From the NCBI RefSeq assembly GCF_910592395.1, contig NC_088326.1, positions 1,927,001 through 1,991,000 of the forward strand: a stretch of DNA of 64,000 bases, in the 5' to 3' direction. A model generated the notes under the pieces. That model was not told where the DNA came from and did no database searches. It saw nothing but the letters and a program-made list of their open reading frames with translations. A program made the translations under genes and the position numbers. This document shows, piece by piece, positions 35,998-48,242 of this stretch. The first letter of the stretch is position 1. Every line of letters starts with the position of its first letter. The DNA is from Lineus longissimus (taxonomy: Eukaryota; Nemertea; Pilidiophora; Heteronemertea; Lineidae).

Positions 35998-38900
35998 TTA
36001 TTCTGTTTTGGTGTCTTGGTCCCCGTCTTCCCCTTGTAATCGGTCCATGTGTTCTTGTAAATATGCCTCCACGCGAGTGTGTTCGAATCGTTTTGCATCG
36101 TCGAGAGGAACAAAGCCCCATCTGGAAATGAATGTTGAGTAAATCATGAAAACTTTATAATCAAAGGGAGAATATGATAATAAAACACATTTTTCTGCAG
36201 CACCTTTCCGTGCGATGCACCCTCAGAAAATGCGCCGACTCATTTGTGTTCAGCCATCCTAAATCATCCTAAATCGTTTGGAATCTTGCGTGATTCCTCC
36301 TTCATGAAATACGTCTTTAGGTCTTACCTGTCTTTAGGCGTGACTGATACGCCACATTTCTCCACCAAGAACGCGACCGTCTCCAGATGTCCTTCAGCTG
36401 CTGCCAGATGTAAAGCCGTTCGCCCGTCGTAGTCAGACATCCCCATATCGATTCCCCACAATGCATACCTAGAAACAAAAGAACACAACGAAATGACATG
36501 TCTTATGATTATGAAAGGCTTGTTACATTACAGCATTGAGTACGATGGTTTTACAATTTACTGCCAAGTGACTTCACTATCTACGCCAAAGGAAACAGTG
36601 TGCACCACTGTTTGGTGTCAATTCGTTCAGGGAATTGGCCAATCGGTGCTCACCTTCTCATAGCTGTGACGTCCCCGTTAAAAGCACCAAACAATAAATT
36701 CACGATCTGTTGAGCCTTGTTATCACCAGACCGCCGTCGGGGATCCAACTTCTTCGAGGTATGTTTCAAATTGTCATAATTATGGAAGTTGTAGAGTTGA
36801 ACCAATTCCTGAAGAGGAAAAAAACGTCAGTCAGCGGCGTATGACAGGGAATTAGGAGTACAGTGAAACCTCTCTACTAAAGACCCCTGAGGACTGTCCT
36901 TAAGAGGTGTCCGGAGTACTGAAGTCATATTCAATGGAAAGTGTATTTACACAATTGAAAAATCTTAAATTCGACTTCAACTTTCAAATTTGAACGCAAA
37001 TTCAATCTTCACTTCAAAAAATAGAGAAGGCAGCGCTTTGAGCAGGGTGACCTGGAAAGGCGCATCACAAATTCTATATTTATTTATTTATTTATTAAAT
37101 TCTCCACACGACTACCACACCATAGCTTCTTACCTCCGAGAATTGGATTCCACGGCAACTGTTCCCTAAGCCATCGAGGGGCGGAGACCATAAACACATT
37201 CCCATCACATTAGGTATCACAACTATAATTGCACCGGAAACACCCGACTTGGCTGGGAGGCCAACCTGGATGGAAAGAAGATAAACATCGTCAATGCTAA
37301 GAGCAGGCCTTTCAATTACATGGAGACCTCTACACCCTGTATTTTTTTAGCCTATTTTGGGGACATGTTTTTTTTGCTTTTTAGCTTAATTTGGGGACAT
37401 TTCGTCGTGCCAATTTGCCTGAACATCGACATCCTTATTGACTGACATTGTCACATGCACCTGAAAACTCATAATTTTAGGATGAAAAGTATCAAATTAG
37501 GCCATTTAGGATGAGATTTGGTCATTTAAGGTGTCAAAAAACGCTTCAGGGGGACAAATTACCCCTTAAAATTTTTTTTTTTTTTTTTTTCTATTTTGGG
37601 GACATTTTTTCAGGGCCTAATTTGGGGACATGCCAAATTTCCTACATTGTGTAGCGGTGTGAAAATGATGTTATCGAAAGGCCTGAAGAGCTATGTCATA
37701 TGTATGAAGACACAGTATGAAGGCTTTCTGCAGAGAGGGCCTGTACATGGAGAGGTTTAGAGTTGGTCTTGACTGTAAAAAGTATTACTGAATTATATTT
37801 GAGCCATCATAACACCGCCTAAACCTCCCTATTACAAGTCTACCCCTAATCATCTTAACCGCTCTTTCATCCTCACCTTGAAAGCAAACTGTCCAGAGTA
37901 ATCATACATGCCGCATGAATACATGAGAGAGAGAGTATTCCTGACGGCGTTCGAGTCGAGGACCCGTTCGCCCGTCGTCGGGCAGATCCCGCCGTTAGCA
38001 AGAGTAGCGGCGGCCACAGAGGCCGATTCGCAATTCATTTCTACCGAGCATAACTGAAACAGAGACAGTGAGTTAGGGTTGCATATCATCATAGCCCTGG
38101 CAGGACACACAGTGTGTTTACAAGCCATTTTCAGCAGGCTCCCACAAATTGTTTTGGTGGCATCCATTCACAACAGCTCGGCACGATTGCGGCAGGGACC
38201 GGGCCAAAGTCAGGACCTGGCCTAGGGCAGGGTTACCTGGAGGAAGGAATGTCTTTCCAGTCTTAGACCCAGTCACAGCTAGAAGATGGAGAAGGATGAT
38301 TGTGGGCTGTTAGGTCAGGACACATATGATGGAATAACTACCAGAGGTTATTTTATAACCACAGTGAAAATACTTACATGGAAGTAGAAGTCCATCGTCT
38401 CCATGAGATTCGATCCTTCAGGAAAACATTTGTTCTCCTTCATGTAATAACCAAGGGCAAAGTTACGATCAGCTGTATCCTTCTCCGATAAAAACCTGTA
38501 AGATTTATAGGAAAGATGCTGGTCATAGAATCAGTTATTTGGTAGAAAGAGCTATTTAGTATACCAGAAATCGGAAGAGGAAATTTTTATTCCACTCCTA
38601 TTAGGAATGCTCCACACAGGCTCGGACTTTTGACATCATAGTTAATTTAACACTGCATTGCTCCATGCTGTAATCTAATGTCATGGGATGCAATATGTCC
38701 ATGTTCATACTTAAGTTTATTGACACTGACAGCATCGTAACTTACGTTGGGTTACTAAAACCAAGATATTCCCCTCCACAAAATCTCTTATACTGTTGGA
38801 AGATCTGAAATAGAAGAAAGGATTCTTAATAATAAAAAAAAATCATAAAAATTTATATAGCGCCGCTTAAAAATAAATTGTCAGCGGCGCTTTACAGAGA

Positions 38901-41900
38901 TAAAACCATTTTGTACATGCATAAAAAGGTGAGATAAAACAATTACCCAAAAGCTTCAATAAAAAGGTGAGTCTTGAGTGATCTTTAAAAAAATTAAAAA
39001 TAATCGATGGCCCGCATCGTTATTGGCAGAGCATTCCAGAGTCGTGGGGCGCAGACGCGAAGGCTCTATCCCCGGCCGAAGGCTCTATCCCCTTGAGTTC
39101 ATTTTGGGACTTCGGCATTACCATTTTTCAACTTCTAAAATCGTTTTTCTGCTACTTACATAATCAAATCTGTCGGCTAACTTCATCTCGTTCTTGAGAA
39201 GTGAACACAATACAATCGCTCCAGCGTTGATCATCGGGTTGTGAGGCCGATCTAAAAGAAGAAGTCAGGTCACAATTATTATACTCCATTTCACAAAAAA
39301 ATGGCACGACAAGCAAAACGTGGCTACGTTTCATTTCCAAAACAACAAAAATCAGAGTGCAATTTTTTCGTGAAAAGAGTATAGGTTCGTGCAAAATCTA
39401 TAGCCTTTTGTTAACCCTTTTATCCTGAGCTTGACAAACAATTTGGGACAACAATCTGTACCTTGTCATATACTGACATTACTTGGTGTGTCAGAAAGCC
39501 GTAATTGCACAAGGTTGCCATCTTGTGGCCAGTTGCTCAACTAACAAATATCATGATGGGTCTCCACTTCACCTGTTTTTATTGGTGAAATTATGTTATT
39601 TTGAAGATGGACCCCGAAGCAGATTAGAAAGTTAAATGTTCACTGATGGATTGTTACCCTAAGGACACCATCTTGGCAGAGGACTTGCTACATATCAACT
39701 GAGGGTTAAGGGTTATGAGTGAGAGACAGGGACCTATCAAGCATTATCCCGGCTTCTGATTTGAACGTGTCGGACCTAATGGCTTGTCATCAAGTTTTTG
39801 TCCTGGACTACTTTTTATTGTTTCATACTGTTTTAAAGTCACAATGTCACCACTGCATGGATTTTAAATGCCTTTTTAAGTATTTTTGTGTCATCTGGGT
39901 ACAATGGATAAAAGTTTAAATGACCCAAGGCGGTTTCAATAAAGATTTTTGAAGTAACCCCCTCTTTTCTCAAAATATTTTTAACATGGCTCCCCCTGGG
40001 TGGCTGTATTATAAACGTGTCAGCCTGACACATTCAAAACAGTCAGAGAAGACACTGCCATCCTACTTTTGACTGGTTCATCTGTAATTTCTGGTGGCTT
40101 TTTCCAGTATGAAGTTGGCCCAATCTTTCCTAAATAGACCAATGAAACACACTCGAAATTAGTGATGGCTGTCGTTATGACATGTATTCGTGTAGTAGAC
40201 AAGGTCCCTCCATGACACAGGGTCACAACCAAAAGTGTACACAAACTCTCGGTAGAAACTTCATGTACATTTTTGGATGCATCTCGTAGCACCCTGGGAT
40301 ATAAATTCAACCTGGCAACACCAATTTTTCAGTATTTACTCTGGATAAAGCGAGTTTGAACCATTACCTGCTTGGTTCCTGGCCAAAAAAGTGATCAATG
40401 ACCTCTGGTCCCCCCCTGGATTACAGATCCAAGCCAGCACTTTGGGATATAAATTGATGCTTGCACACCAGTTTTCAGTACTTACTCTGCGGATTGAGAG
40501 AGAGTTCATTGAATGATCGCCCGCTTGGTTCCTGACCCACGTATTGATGAATGATCTCCTGTCCCAACTCATGCAGAGCTACCGCATAGTTTAACGGCTT
40601 ACTGACCGACTGGAGACAGAATGGGTTCTCGGTGTCCCCTATCGAATGTCTGCAAACAGAAAAATTGCATTTAACACGGTGAAGGCTTCGTCAATGGCAT
40701 AGTTGTGACCACTGATGATGATGATTTTGAAGAGAATTTAATTCTACATGAGGACTGTTTTTCAACAGCTTGTCCCACTTAGGAGCTAGAGGCCTTCAAA
40801 GTTGGCACTTCTCACCAAATGTGACTCGAGAAGTGAGCTATTCAAGAGTCTCATCACCCTATCACCAACATGGGCCACTTCCAATGGCTGTGACGACATG
40901 CTCCCAAGAAGTGGACTAGTTGAGTATGTTTTGATTGCATCCCTGAATATCATTTGAATCTTTTTCTGCCAGACATTTTTTTTTTTGGGGGGGGGGCTTA
41001 CAACACTGACATGGTACCGTACCTTTGCCCATCAACTGTACACAGCGACACGCCCCAGAAGTCGGGACTCGTCCGGGCGAGTTGTGGAATATAGTCAGCG
41101 ATCTGGAGTGGAAAGATACTTGGGGTTAGTGCAAGCAAAGTGTGCAGTCTCATCTCAACTTTGAGACATGGTCAAAAAACAGTCCATTAAAACCTTTCTC
41201 AGCTGAAACTTCTTCACTCAAACGGACATAAACATTGGCAATTTCATCCCAAATAGTACAAAACTAAGGAATATGCTTGAATATTTAATTACAAGTACCG
41301 GTACGTCTGATCAGAGAATGGCATAAGACACGACCCAAATACACACACTGTTATGAAAGCAATTATCATCAAATTACTTTCGAACATAGACTGACCTTAT
41401 TAACTGCACTTAAAGACACTAGTGTAAAAATTGCATCAGTCTCCAGTGTGTCTGAATAATTTCTTTGTAACAGTGTACAAAGAGGCAAAATATGACCTAG
41501 AAATAGCTAGGTTTCCTAATTTGACTATGGAGTTTTGTTTGAATTCAATAGTTTTAACATTTGTGACCCATCACAGCAAAACCAGGCGCATGTCGCTCCG
41601 AGCTTGGCAGGTTGAGACGGACTGTCTGTTCATTTCTCTGTTGTCCGCCTTTTTTGAAATATGAGCAAATCAATTTCTTCCATTATCTCCTGGTGACATT
41701 TAGGCTCATCTTCTGTGCAACATGCGCCTGGTTTTGTTGTGACGGGTCACATTTTGACATCAAGTAATGATTCAATGCATCAATAGCTTTGATCTGACTC
41801 AGGCTGAGGAATTGGAGTGGGCATCATATTGCTCATGTAAAATGCACTCGATTGAACTACATACAGATGATATCAGCAGTATCATACACTGCTGCTGATA

Positions 41901-44900
41901 TCAAATCTATCAGTATAACATCTACAATGTATGTTATCATCATTAAAGTCGGTTAATAGTCCCCAACGACAGCTGGCCACACAGATGAGTGTGAATGAGA
42001 ACAGTTGGTGAAATATGCTGCAGGTTATTTACAGTGATGAAATGAAAAACATGAATGAAAATGAATTGTAAATTCTCATATATTGATTTATAGTGTACAA
42101 CTGCACTGTTTTAAAAAGGCACTCTGCATTCGTTTCACAGCCTTATCCAGAACATGTGTCTGTTGAAAGCAAGTACACCTGGCCATTTCAGGCCAGTTGA
42201 AAGTATGAAAATGGCACTAGATGAAAAAACGATTCTGGAATACTTTACACACCTTTCCAGTTGTATTAGTCCGACATTTCCAGTAGAGGTTGTCCACCTG
42301 TTGCGTGAAAACAGGGAATTCTGGGACGACAAACTGATTCCGGAAAGCTCGGCCAATAAGCACCACATTGTCTTGGACGCACCTGTAAGAAAGATCAGAG
42401 GATCAAGTCTAAAATACAACAGTACACTGTAACCTCGAGTAAAGTTCCCCAGCACCACTCATGAAATTCTAGGTGATATGTGTGTTTTTTTAACCTTTTA
42501 TGGGGGCTGATCAATTACTGAACTGATTGGTTGATTTTGATATCTTCACGCGCCTGTGTACACATGGTGTAATGGAAACCTGTGTTGCCAGAGAGATCAT
42601 TCTTCAATCTGCTTGGAGAATGGTGAGCACCTGACATTATCAACTTACTCTTTAAACGTTTCCCGGTCTATTAAAACTCCGTCGAAATTATCGAATTCAG
42701 CAACTTGCTTTTGTACGTTGAGGAAGTGACGCATCGATTCCTTTAATCTGGGGTCTGTCTTCCGGAGTCCCGAAGACTGCAGTGCCTGGATGGAAAAATT
42801 TGAAGGAATAAGGTCATGACAGTAGAAATATACTGTTGATGATACTGTAGAACCTCTCTATTAAGGACACCCTCGAGACTGACGAGTGCTGTCCCTTATA
42901 GAGAGGTGTCCTGATTAGTGAGGTCAAATTGAATGGAAACAACCAATGAGGGGCCAAAACTAGTGGACATCCTTGATAGAGAGGTTGTCCTTAATAGATA
43001 GGTTGTTCTTAATAGAGAGGTTGTCCTTAATAGAGAGGTTGTCCTTAATAGAGAGGTTGTCCTTGCCTGCCTAGAAGGCTTTAAGTTCTTGCCAAACTGG
43101 TGGTGCATATGGTCAACCCTAAGAGTCACAGTTAATATTGGGACCCTGGATTTCAGATCATAATCAAATCATGCCACATAAATGAATTATACAGGTCATT
43201 CCATTCCCGCATGAGTGACTTTGGGGTTACTGCATAATAATCAGCTGATTTCAAGTAGGCCAGTTCATCTATGCAAGTATTTATCGAGATTACACACAAA
43301 AAAATTGTGAGGAGAAAACCTTTGATGACAGTAGGTAATACGTGACCCGTTCCAGCAAAACCAGTCGCATCTCGCTCTGAGCTTGGCAGGTTGAAAGAGA
43401 CTGCTTCTTCATTTCACTATTGTCTGCCTTTTGTGAAATCTGACGATATCAATTTCTTCTATTATCTCCTTGTGTCACCTAGGCTCATCTTATGTGCGAC
43501 ACGCACCTGGTTTTGCAAGAACGGGTCACATATTGTCGCCTGTGATAATATAACGACGTCATATGGGTGTCTCACCTTAGAGTATACAAGTACAGTAGAA
43601 CCTCTCTATTAAGAACACCCTCGGGACTGACAAGTGCTGTCCTTAATAGAGAGGTGTCCTGATTAGAGAGGTCAAATTGATTGGAAACAACCAATTTGGG
43701 ACCAAACATAGTGTCCTTAATTGAGAGGTTGTCCTTAATAGAGAGGTGTCCGCTAAGGGAGGTTCCACTGTACTTTAACAACCTAGCTAACCGAACTGTA
43801 GAATGGAAGGTGACTGGGCAGTGCCAGCTTGGTAATAACTCCTTTAATTACCCGCCTAATCCTTTAAGCGCTGTAGGACAACTCCACGATGTACATGAAG
43901 GGGACAACTCTCACTTACATTGATAAATTTATTGATAGAGACTTTTTGATTTGAATCGCACAGAATGTCGAAAAGGATGTCTTCCACGCTGCGTAGCTTA
44001 GAGTCACTGGAAAACATGAAGGAAAATGACCAACATTATTACATTATTGAAATTGTAAGCCTACACGGTTCTCAGTAACACTCCTCTTCAGTGTACCCTG
44101 CCAAAGTTGTGTACAAGTACATGTTGCCATCTAAGGCCGAAGTTACATAGACCTCATTCGTTCATTTACCACGAGTCACTTTCCGGGTTTTTCTTTCATT
44201 TCTTGGTGAATGCACGCCACAAGGCCGTGCTTTTACAGGGGAACGAAAGCAAAAGGGGAAAATGAGTCCTGGGAAATGAACGAATGAGGTCTATGTAACT
44301 TCGGCCTTAGAGCACAACCTGAACAACATACTTAAAAGCTTTCTAAAATTCAAGTCATGTCATTCACAGTTCAATAGCTTGGCAAGTTCCCATATATTTT
44401 GTGCATATATTGAGAGAAAAAACACAGATCAGGAAAAGCACAGGGCAAAACTTTGTGAAACCTGATTAACCAAAGGCAAAGCCCCATGGCAAAGACAGCA
44501 AGAAAAGCAACGAGTATGGAAGTAGCATGAGTAGGATGGCACTCAGGTTTTTGGTCGGCCAGAAGCAGAGTAATACTACATTAGAGGACTTTGTATTTTC
44601 TCGAGATTCCTTGGCCATACTACATGTTCACAAAGATATACAACAACCAATGACTGAAGCTTTGCAAAACTGCACTATGAATGAAGCAGTTTGCGAGTTA
44701 TGGCAGACCTAGAGAAGCAGTCCCAGTGTTAGTAAAATACCCACCTAGTGTATCCGTCATCATGGAGCGAGTCCCCAGGGGTGGGGAGCTGTCTGCAATG
44801 ACAAGCAGGGAGCAGGTTAAAGCAGCCTCGTGCTGGAGTTATGTACATTCCAGGTAGGAAAAATGCCAGGATGAGGCAAAATATTTACATTTGATTTAAC

Positions 44901-45566
44901 ATGATACATGATGGATCATAACTGTCACCTGAGCAGTGCAAGTGGCAGTTTTGGCAAATTTGTATGGGAGAGATCAGTTCTCTCCCGTGATGGCATTTAT
45001 GGTCACTATGTGTTTGAATAGTGGTTTGAAAGTGTGCGAGGTCGATTGTTCTGTGTAAAAGTTGGGTCGACGATTCACTTCACAGAGGTTCGGCAAGGAC
45101 CAAGGTGAAGGTACCCACTGGGTTTTTATGAAGAAATTCTGATATACCATGAAGTTAGAAACTCTAACGTATTGGCCAGCTGTTCCTCTTGTACTTGAAT
45201 AAACCCAAGGGGAACAACCTGAGACCTGGGAAAAATGATGAAATCTTATTCACTGAAGAGAAAAAATTGGCAATGGGCCAAAAAAGCAAATGGCACGAGT
45301 GAATGAATGTAATGATGTTAGATTCACACTCCCACCCCATTAAATGCCTCCACCAATTTTGGCATAGCTCACCTAACACTATCATCCTTGTGTCCAGGTT
45401 GCAGGTCTCCAAAAAACCCACCAGGATGGGCGCCTGCAGTGGTTGATTGTTTGAGACCACAAACAAGAATTCTGCTGTCAACCGGCAGCCATGTTTTCCT
45501 CAGAAAGTTCCTCGGGTCACAAATACTTCTGGAGAAAAATTGTTTCAAGGCGAGTCTGCCTGCCAT
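35998..45566 (-). CDS. GLS: Glutaminase, kidney-type, mitochondrial (15 exons, 612 aa)
   Basis: Hydrolyses glutamine to glutamate and ammonia in mitochondria. Exons, in transcript order: 45566-45373, 44792-44745, 44006-43919, 42785-42649, 42382-42253, 41102-41023, 40649-40486, 39251-39160, 38804-38746, 38495-38378, 38053-37877, 37265-37134, 36808-36654, 36468-36328, 36121-35998. All junctions are GT-AG and the sum is 1839 nt. The N terminus ([15 protein letters not shown]) is basic and amphipathic, as expected for a mitochondrial presequence. The catalytic Ser-Lys pair is in CLQSVSK (S240, K243). Tyr203 (DYIPQL), Asn289 (NPMINAGAI) and the Tyr in SCGMYDYSG fit the human active-site residues with a constant offset of 46. 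Ankyrin repeats follow from about residue 525 ([13 protein letters not shown]). The length suits the family (about 600-670). Upstream lies a duplicated 226-bp block; introns carry several MITEs and a dead copy of exon 7. Confidence 0.95.
36861..36955. mobile_element. MITE fragment, CAGTRGAACC family, in a glutaminase intron
   Basis: It starts after TA with CAGTGAAACCTCTCTACTAA and includes GTCCTTAAGAGGTGTCC, then ATTCAATGGAAA. The right end is missing. Confidence 0.6.
37573..37591. repeat. Poly-T tract in a glutaminase intron
   Basis: A homopolymer of about 20 T sits inside a T-rich intron. The phrase TTTTGGGGACAT recurs on both sides of it (about 37354, 37390, 37595, 37621). It may be the tail of an old minus-strand insertion, but no element body is recognised. 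Confidence 0.5.
38825..39105. repeat. Dispersed repeat of the ATAGCGCC type in a glutaminase intron
   Basis: The segment has AATAATAAAAAAAA, then TTATATAGCGCCGCTTAAAA and GGCGCTTTACAGAGATAAAA. It goes on to AAAAAGGTGAGTCTTGAGTG and ends with GCATTCCAGAGTCGTGGGGC and two copies of GAAGGCTCTATCCCC. The phrase order matches the repeat at 35281-35470. It is non-coding here. Confidence 0.6.
40250..40440 (-). pseudogene. Decayed duplicate of glutaminase exon 7
   Basis: On the minus strand, about 40330-40435 reads like the 3' half of exon 7. A stretch with [11 protein letters not shown] parallels [11 protein letters not shown] of the true exon, but it then runs into an in-frame stop. The flanking intron sequence is duplicated too (GGGATATAAATT at 40296 and 40444). 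The period is about 150 bp. The copy cannot encode a working exon. Confidence 0.7.
41563..41750. mobile_element. MITE, GTGACCCGT family, copy 2, in a glutaminase intron
   Basis: It starts GTGACCCATCACAGCAAAAC and ends with the complement, TTTTGTTGTGACGGGTCAC. The interior includes CTTGGCAGGTTGAGACGGAC and TTATCTCCTGGTGACATTTA, shared with copies at 27069 and 43342. Confidence 0.85.
42845..43067. mobile_element. MITE, CAGTRGAACC family, with internal tandem expansion
   Basis: The left end is CTGTAGAACCTCTCTATTAA (one base changed from the usual CAGT). Near the right end the phrase GAGAGGTTGTCCTTAATA is repeated about five times in a row (42978-43062). The usual right terminus is missing. It lies in a glutaminase intron. 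Confidence 0.75.
43342..43529. mobile_element. MITE, GTGACCCGT family, copy 3, in a glutaminase intron
   Basis: The ends are GTGACCCGTTCCAGCAAAAC and the complement, TTTTGCAAGAACGGGTCAC. It is in the same orientation as the copy at 41563 and about 190 bp long. Confidence 0.85.
43593..43770. mobile_element. MITE, CAGTRGAACC family, complete copy, in a glutaminase intron
   Basis: It begins CAGTAGAACCTCTCTATTAA and ends GAGGTTCCACTG, with TA on both sides. At 178 bp it closely matches the copy at 9519-9691. It lies only about 150 bp from glutaminase exon 3. Confidence 0.85.
44132..44309. mobile_element. MITE with 36-bp perfect terminal inverted repeats
   Basis: The left end TAAGGCCGAAGTTACATAGA continues through CCTCATTCGTTCATTT. 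The right end is its exact complement over about 36 bp. The central part is unique and non-coding. It lies in glutaminase intron 2. Target-site duplication is unclear because the flanks are themselves palindromic (CTAA/TTAG). Confidence 0.85.
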
Positions 45567-45705
45567 AATAAGTTCGAGAATATCACAGAAATGATCTATA
45601 GACTATCTATTAGATCTTGAACCATAAATCGAGTGTTCTTATAACGGGAAAAGGCATGAAATTTCGTTGCCGTTGATGTAACTAGTACCGGCAACTACAC
45701 TCAGC

Positions 45706-46157
45706 TCATGCACTACCCGTGTTTATTTACATATTTGATTGAAGTTGGAGGTGTGGTGAAATCTGTAGAATGTGATTGGCTGATAACCTGGCGAGGCCAT
45801 ATTTTAGTTTTTATTTCTGACACGAGGCGTCACTAGCGTACGGGAACCAACTTGAGGGACCATCTCAGAACTGCAACGTTGTCGGCCACTGCTGCTGGAA
45901 GGCAAGATAAACACCATCTTGCAGCGAGGATTCATGCACTACCCGTGTTTATTTACATATTTGATTGAAGTTGGAGGTGTGGTGAAATCTATGGAATGTG
46001 ATTGGCTGATAACCTGGAGAAGCCATATTTTAGTTTTCATTTCTGACACGAGGCGTCACTAGCGTACGGGAACGAACTTGAGGGACCATCTCAGAACTGC
46101 AATGTTGTTGGCCACTGCTGCTGGAAGGCATGATAAATAGGATCTTGCAGAGATGAT
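45706..46157. repeat. Tandem 226-bp duplication upstream of glutaminase
   Basis: Two direct copies start at TCATGCACTACCCGTG at 45706 and 45932 and differ at only a few positions. The near copy begins 140 bp upstream of the glutaminase start codon (minus strand). Each copy has an inverted CCAAT box in the gene's sense orientation (ATTGG on the plus strand at 45775 and 46001) and a TGACGCC motif. This is probably promoter or 5' untranslated sequence, an inference from position. Confidence 0.85.
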
Positions 46158-46342
46158 TAATTAGATCACAGCCCTGTTCGTCAGGGCTCAGTCTATTGCA
46201 TGAGTGACATTTGGGCTCCTTGGGGTTCAAGGTACAGAGGAGGCGACACACAAGAGATGTAAACACTCTGGAGACATCCATTTGGAACAAATTAGCACAG
46301 ACACTCTTTGATTTTCAATAATAAAATAGACATAAATGCATC

Positions 46343-46348
46343 TTTATT
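46343..46348 (-). promoter_or_regulatory. Possible polyadenylation signal for GOSR2
   Basis: AATAAA on the minus strand, about 800 bp beyond the GOSR2 stop codon. No closer exact signal was noticed. The assignment is tentative. Confidence 0.3.
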
Positions 46349-47149
46349 TCACAAGAATTCCAGATGATTTGAGCATGCACCATTTCAAAAATTACAAATG
46401 TACATGTATTGTACAATGTATAGTACAACAAAAGGCAAATTCATACTCTACACTTTTTTACATTGTACTAACATTGGTGATCAGCCATGCCTCTCCAATC
46501 AGAGGCTCAATTATTCTATTACCTCATCATGGATCACTTTCTGATGGTACCATAATTAGTCATAACAGTGTGCAAAACTATCAGGGCTTTCTTCCAACAA
46601 TCATGTATCTCAATACAATGGAACCTAATCTACCACACTGCACAATCAATGTACAGTCAATACAAATGGCCAATACAGTCAATACAGATGGCCTCCAGTC
46701 AATACAGAAAGTCATCCCCAGGCCTTGCTTTGATAATGTCCACACAAGGGAATCCCTACTATCTATTCCAAAATTAAAGAAACACTTTCGGGAGTTGCTT
46801 CATTAAATGGTGATTACTGTAGTATAAACTGTCACTTGAAAAGATGCTTACCCAAATGATGTTGGGCCATTTCCTCCAACTTAAATCTACGGTTTTCATT
46901 ACGTCTTTAAATGTTTTGCTGGATGCCTAAAATGTCTGTGGATCACACAGAATGAAGCATAAATATACACCACTAAAGCTCATGATGATGTTATGAAAAC
47001 CTGGATATCTCTCAAAACATCATCACAATCAAATAAACACCGATTCACAAATCAGAGCATTCTCCACAGACCCTTCTAAAAGCAAACGTGGTCAACCAGA
47101 ATGCAAGTCACTCCCAAATTGAATTAATAAATAAAATTCGACCAAAAAT

Positions 47150-48242
47150 TTATGATAAATATCTCCAAATTATTATCATAAGAATACAAGTGACAATCAT
47201 CCCTCCATATAGAATATATCGATCCTGATATGTCCGCCTCTCGATCAAGCGCATCACAGTATTTGAAAGTCCGAGGGTATTCATGACGTCTAAAATCTTC
47301 TTCTTAGCGCCTTTCAATGTCGAATGCTGTTCACGGAGGTTTGAAAGCACATGTGTCCCAGTTGATATTGCGTTGTCCAAGCCTTGGTGCGAGTTGTATA
47401 ACCGCTGATTGTGTTGGAGCGATGCGTCTATCTGGATTGACGTGTCTTGATCGTTGGTTGTGAATGTCCGCGTCAGCAAGGCTTCACGCTCACGTTCTTC
47501 TTCTTCTTTTCTATACCTGAATGTAGATTAAAGAATGAAGTTAAAAAAAAAACCAAAAAGGATTCTGCCTCCTGACTTGGCGACCAAACAACGTGTAGAA
47601 ACTTTACTTTAATTTGATATAGTGTTTTATAAATGCGTGTGAATGCCACCTCGCGCGAGAAGAAATTGATAGCAGCGGTGATAAACCGGAAAACGGTTAA
47701 AAAACCGAAAAAATGATGATGATGATGATGATGATGAAACATTCTCGACTGTCCCCTGATAAATAGGTGAGACTTCCTAAAATTTTGACAATGACATCTT
47801 CTGACGTCGAGTGTTTCTTCAATGCAATGCATGTTAACGTTGTGTGATATTGCATCGTCACTTCTACGTTGTACCGCACTTTATATCATGATATTGCGCA
47901 CAATCTTCTAACGATGTGGTGATACAATATCGCGCAACGCTAGACCTTTGCCATTTTGGTGTAATTTTACCTGCGATGTTGCAAATTCCTCATCGCAGCT
48001 TGTAGATGTTGGCAGTCATACTTCAACTGGTCGACACGTATCTTGGCATTGGACCGTCGCGTCGGGGGCTCCTTGTTCACCAAGATATCTAACCGTTCAC
48101 AGTTACTGACAACCTGGTCTATGCGAGCCTGGATCTCATTCTCGACGACATGGATGTCAGATTCGGTCGCTTTTTCCAAACGCCCCAGTCCATTTTGGAC
48201 GTCCAAAATCATCTTATTCGTTTGATGGTACAACGACTCCAT
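47150..48242 (-). CDS. GOSR2: Golgi SNAP receptor complex member 2 (membrin), 212 aa
   Basis: Qb-SNARE that drives fusion of ER-derived vesicles with the cis-Golgi, together with syntaxin-5, BET1 and SEC22B. Two exons, 48242-47971 and 47516-47150, join at a GT-AG intron to give 639 nt, i.e. 212 residues, the same length as human membrin. The N-terminal helical part starts MESLYHQTNKM. The family phrases RVDQLKYDCQHLQ, LLTRTFTTND and MNTLGLSNTVMRLIERR are all present. A single C-terminal membrane anchor (about residues 190-210) is followed by only a few residues, as in tail-anchored SNAREs. The single intron contains an (ATG)n microsatellite at about 47714-47738. It is divergent from the Schlafen-like gene, with 828 bp between start codons, so a shared promoter is possible. 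Confidence 0.97.
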
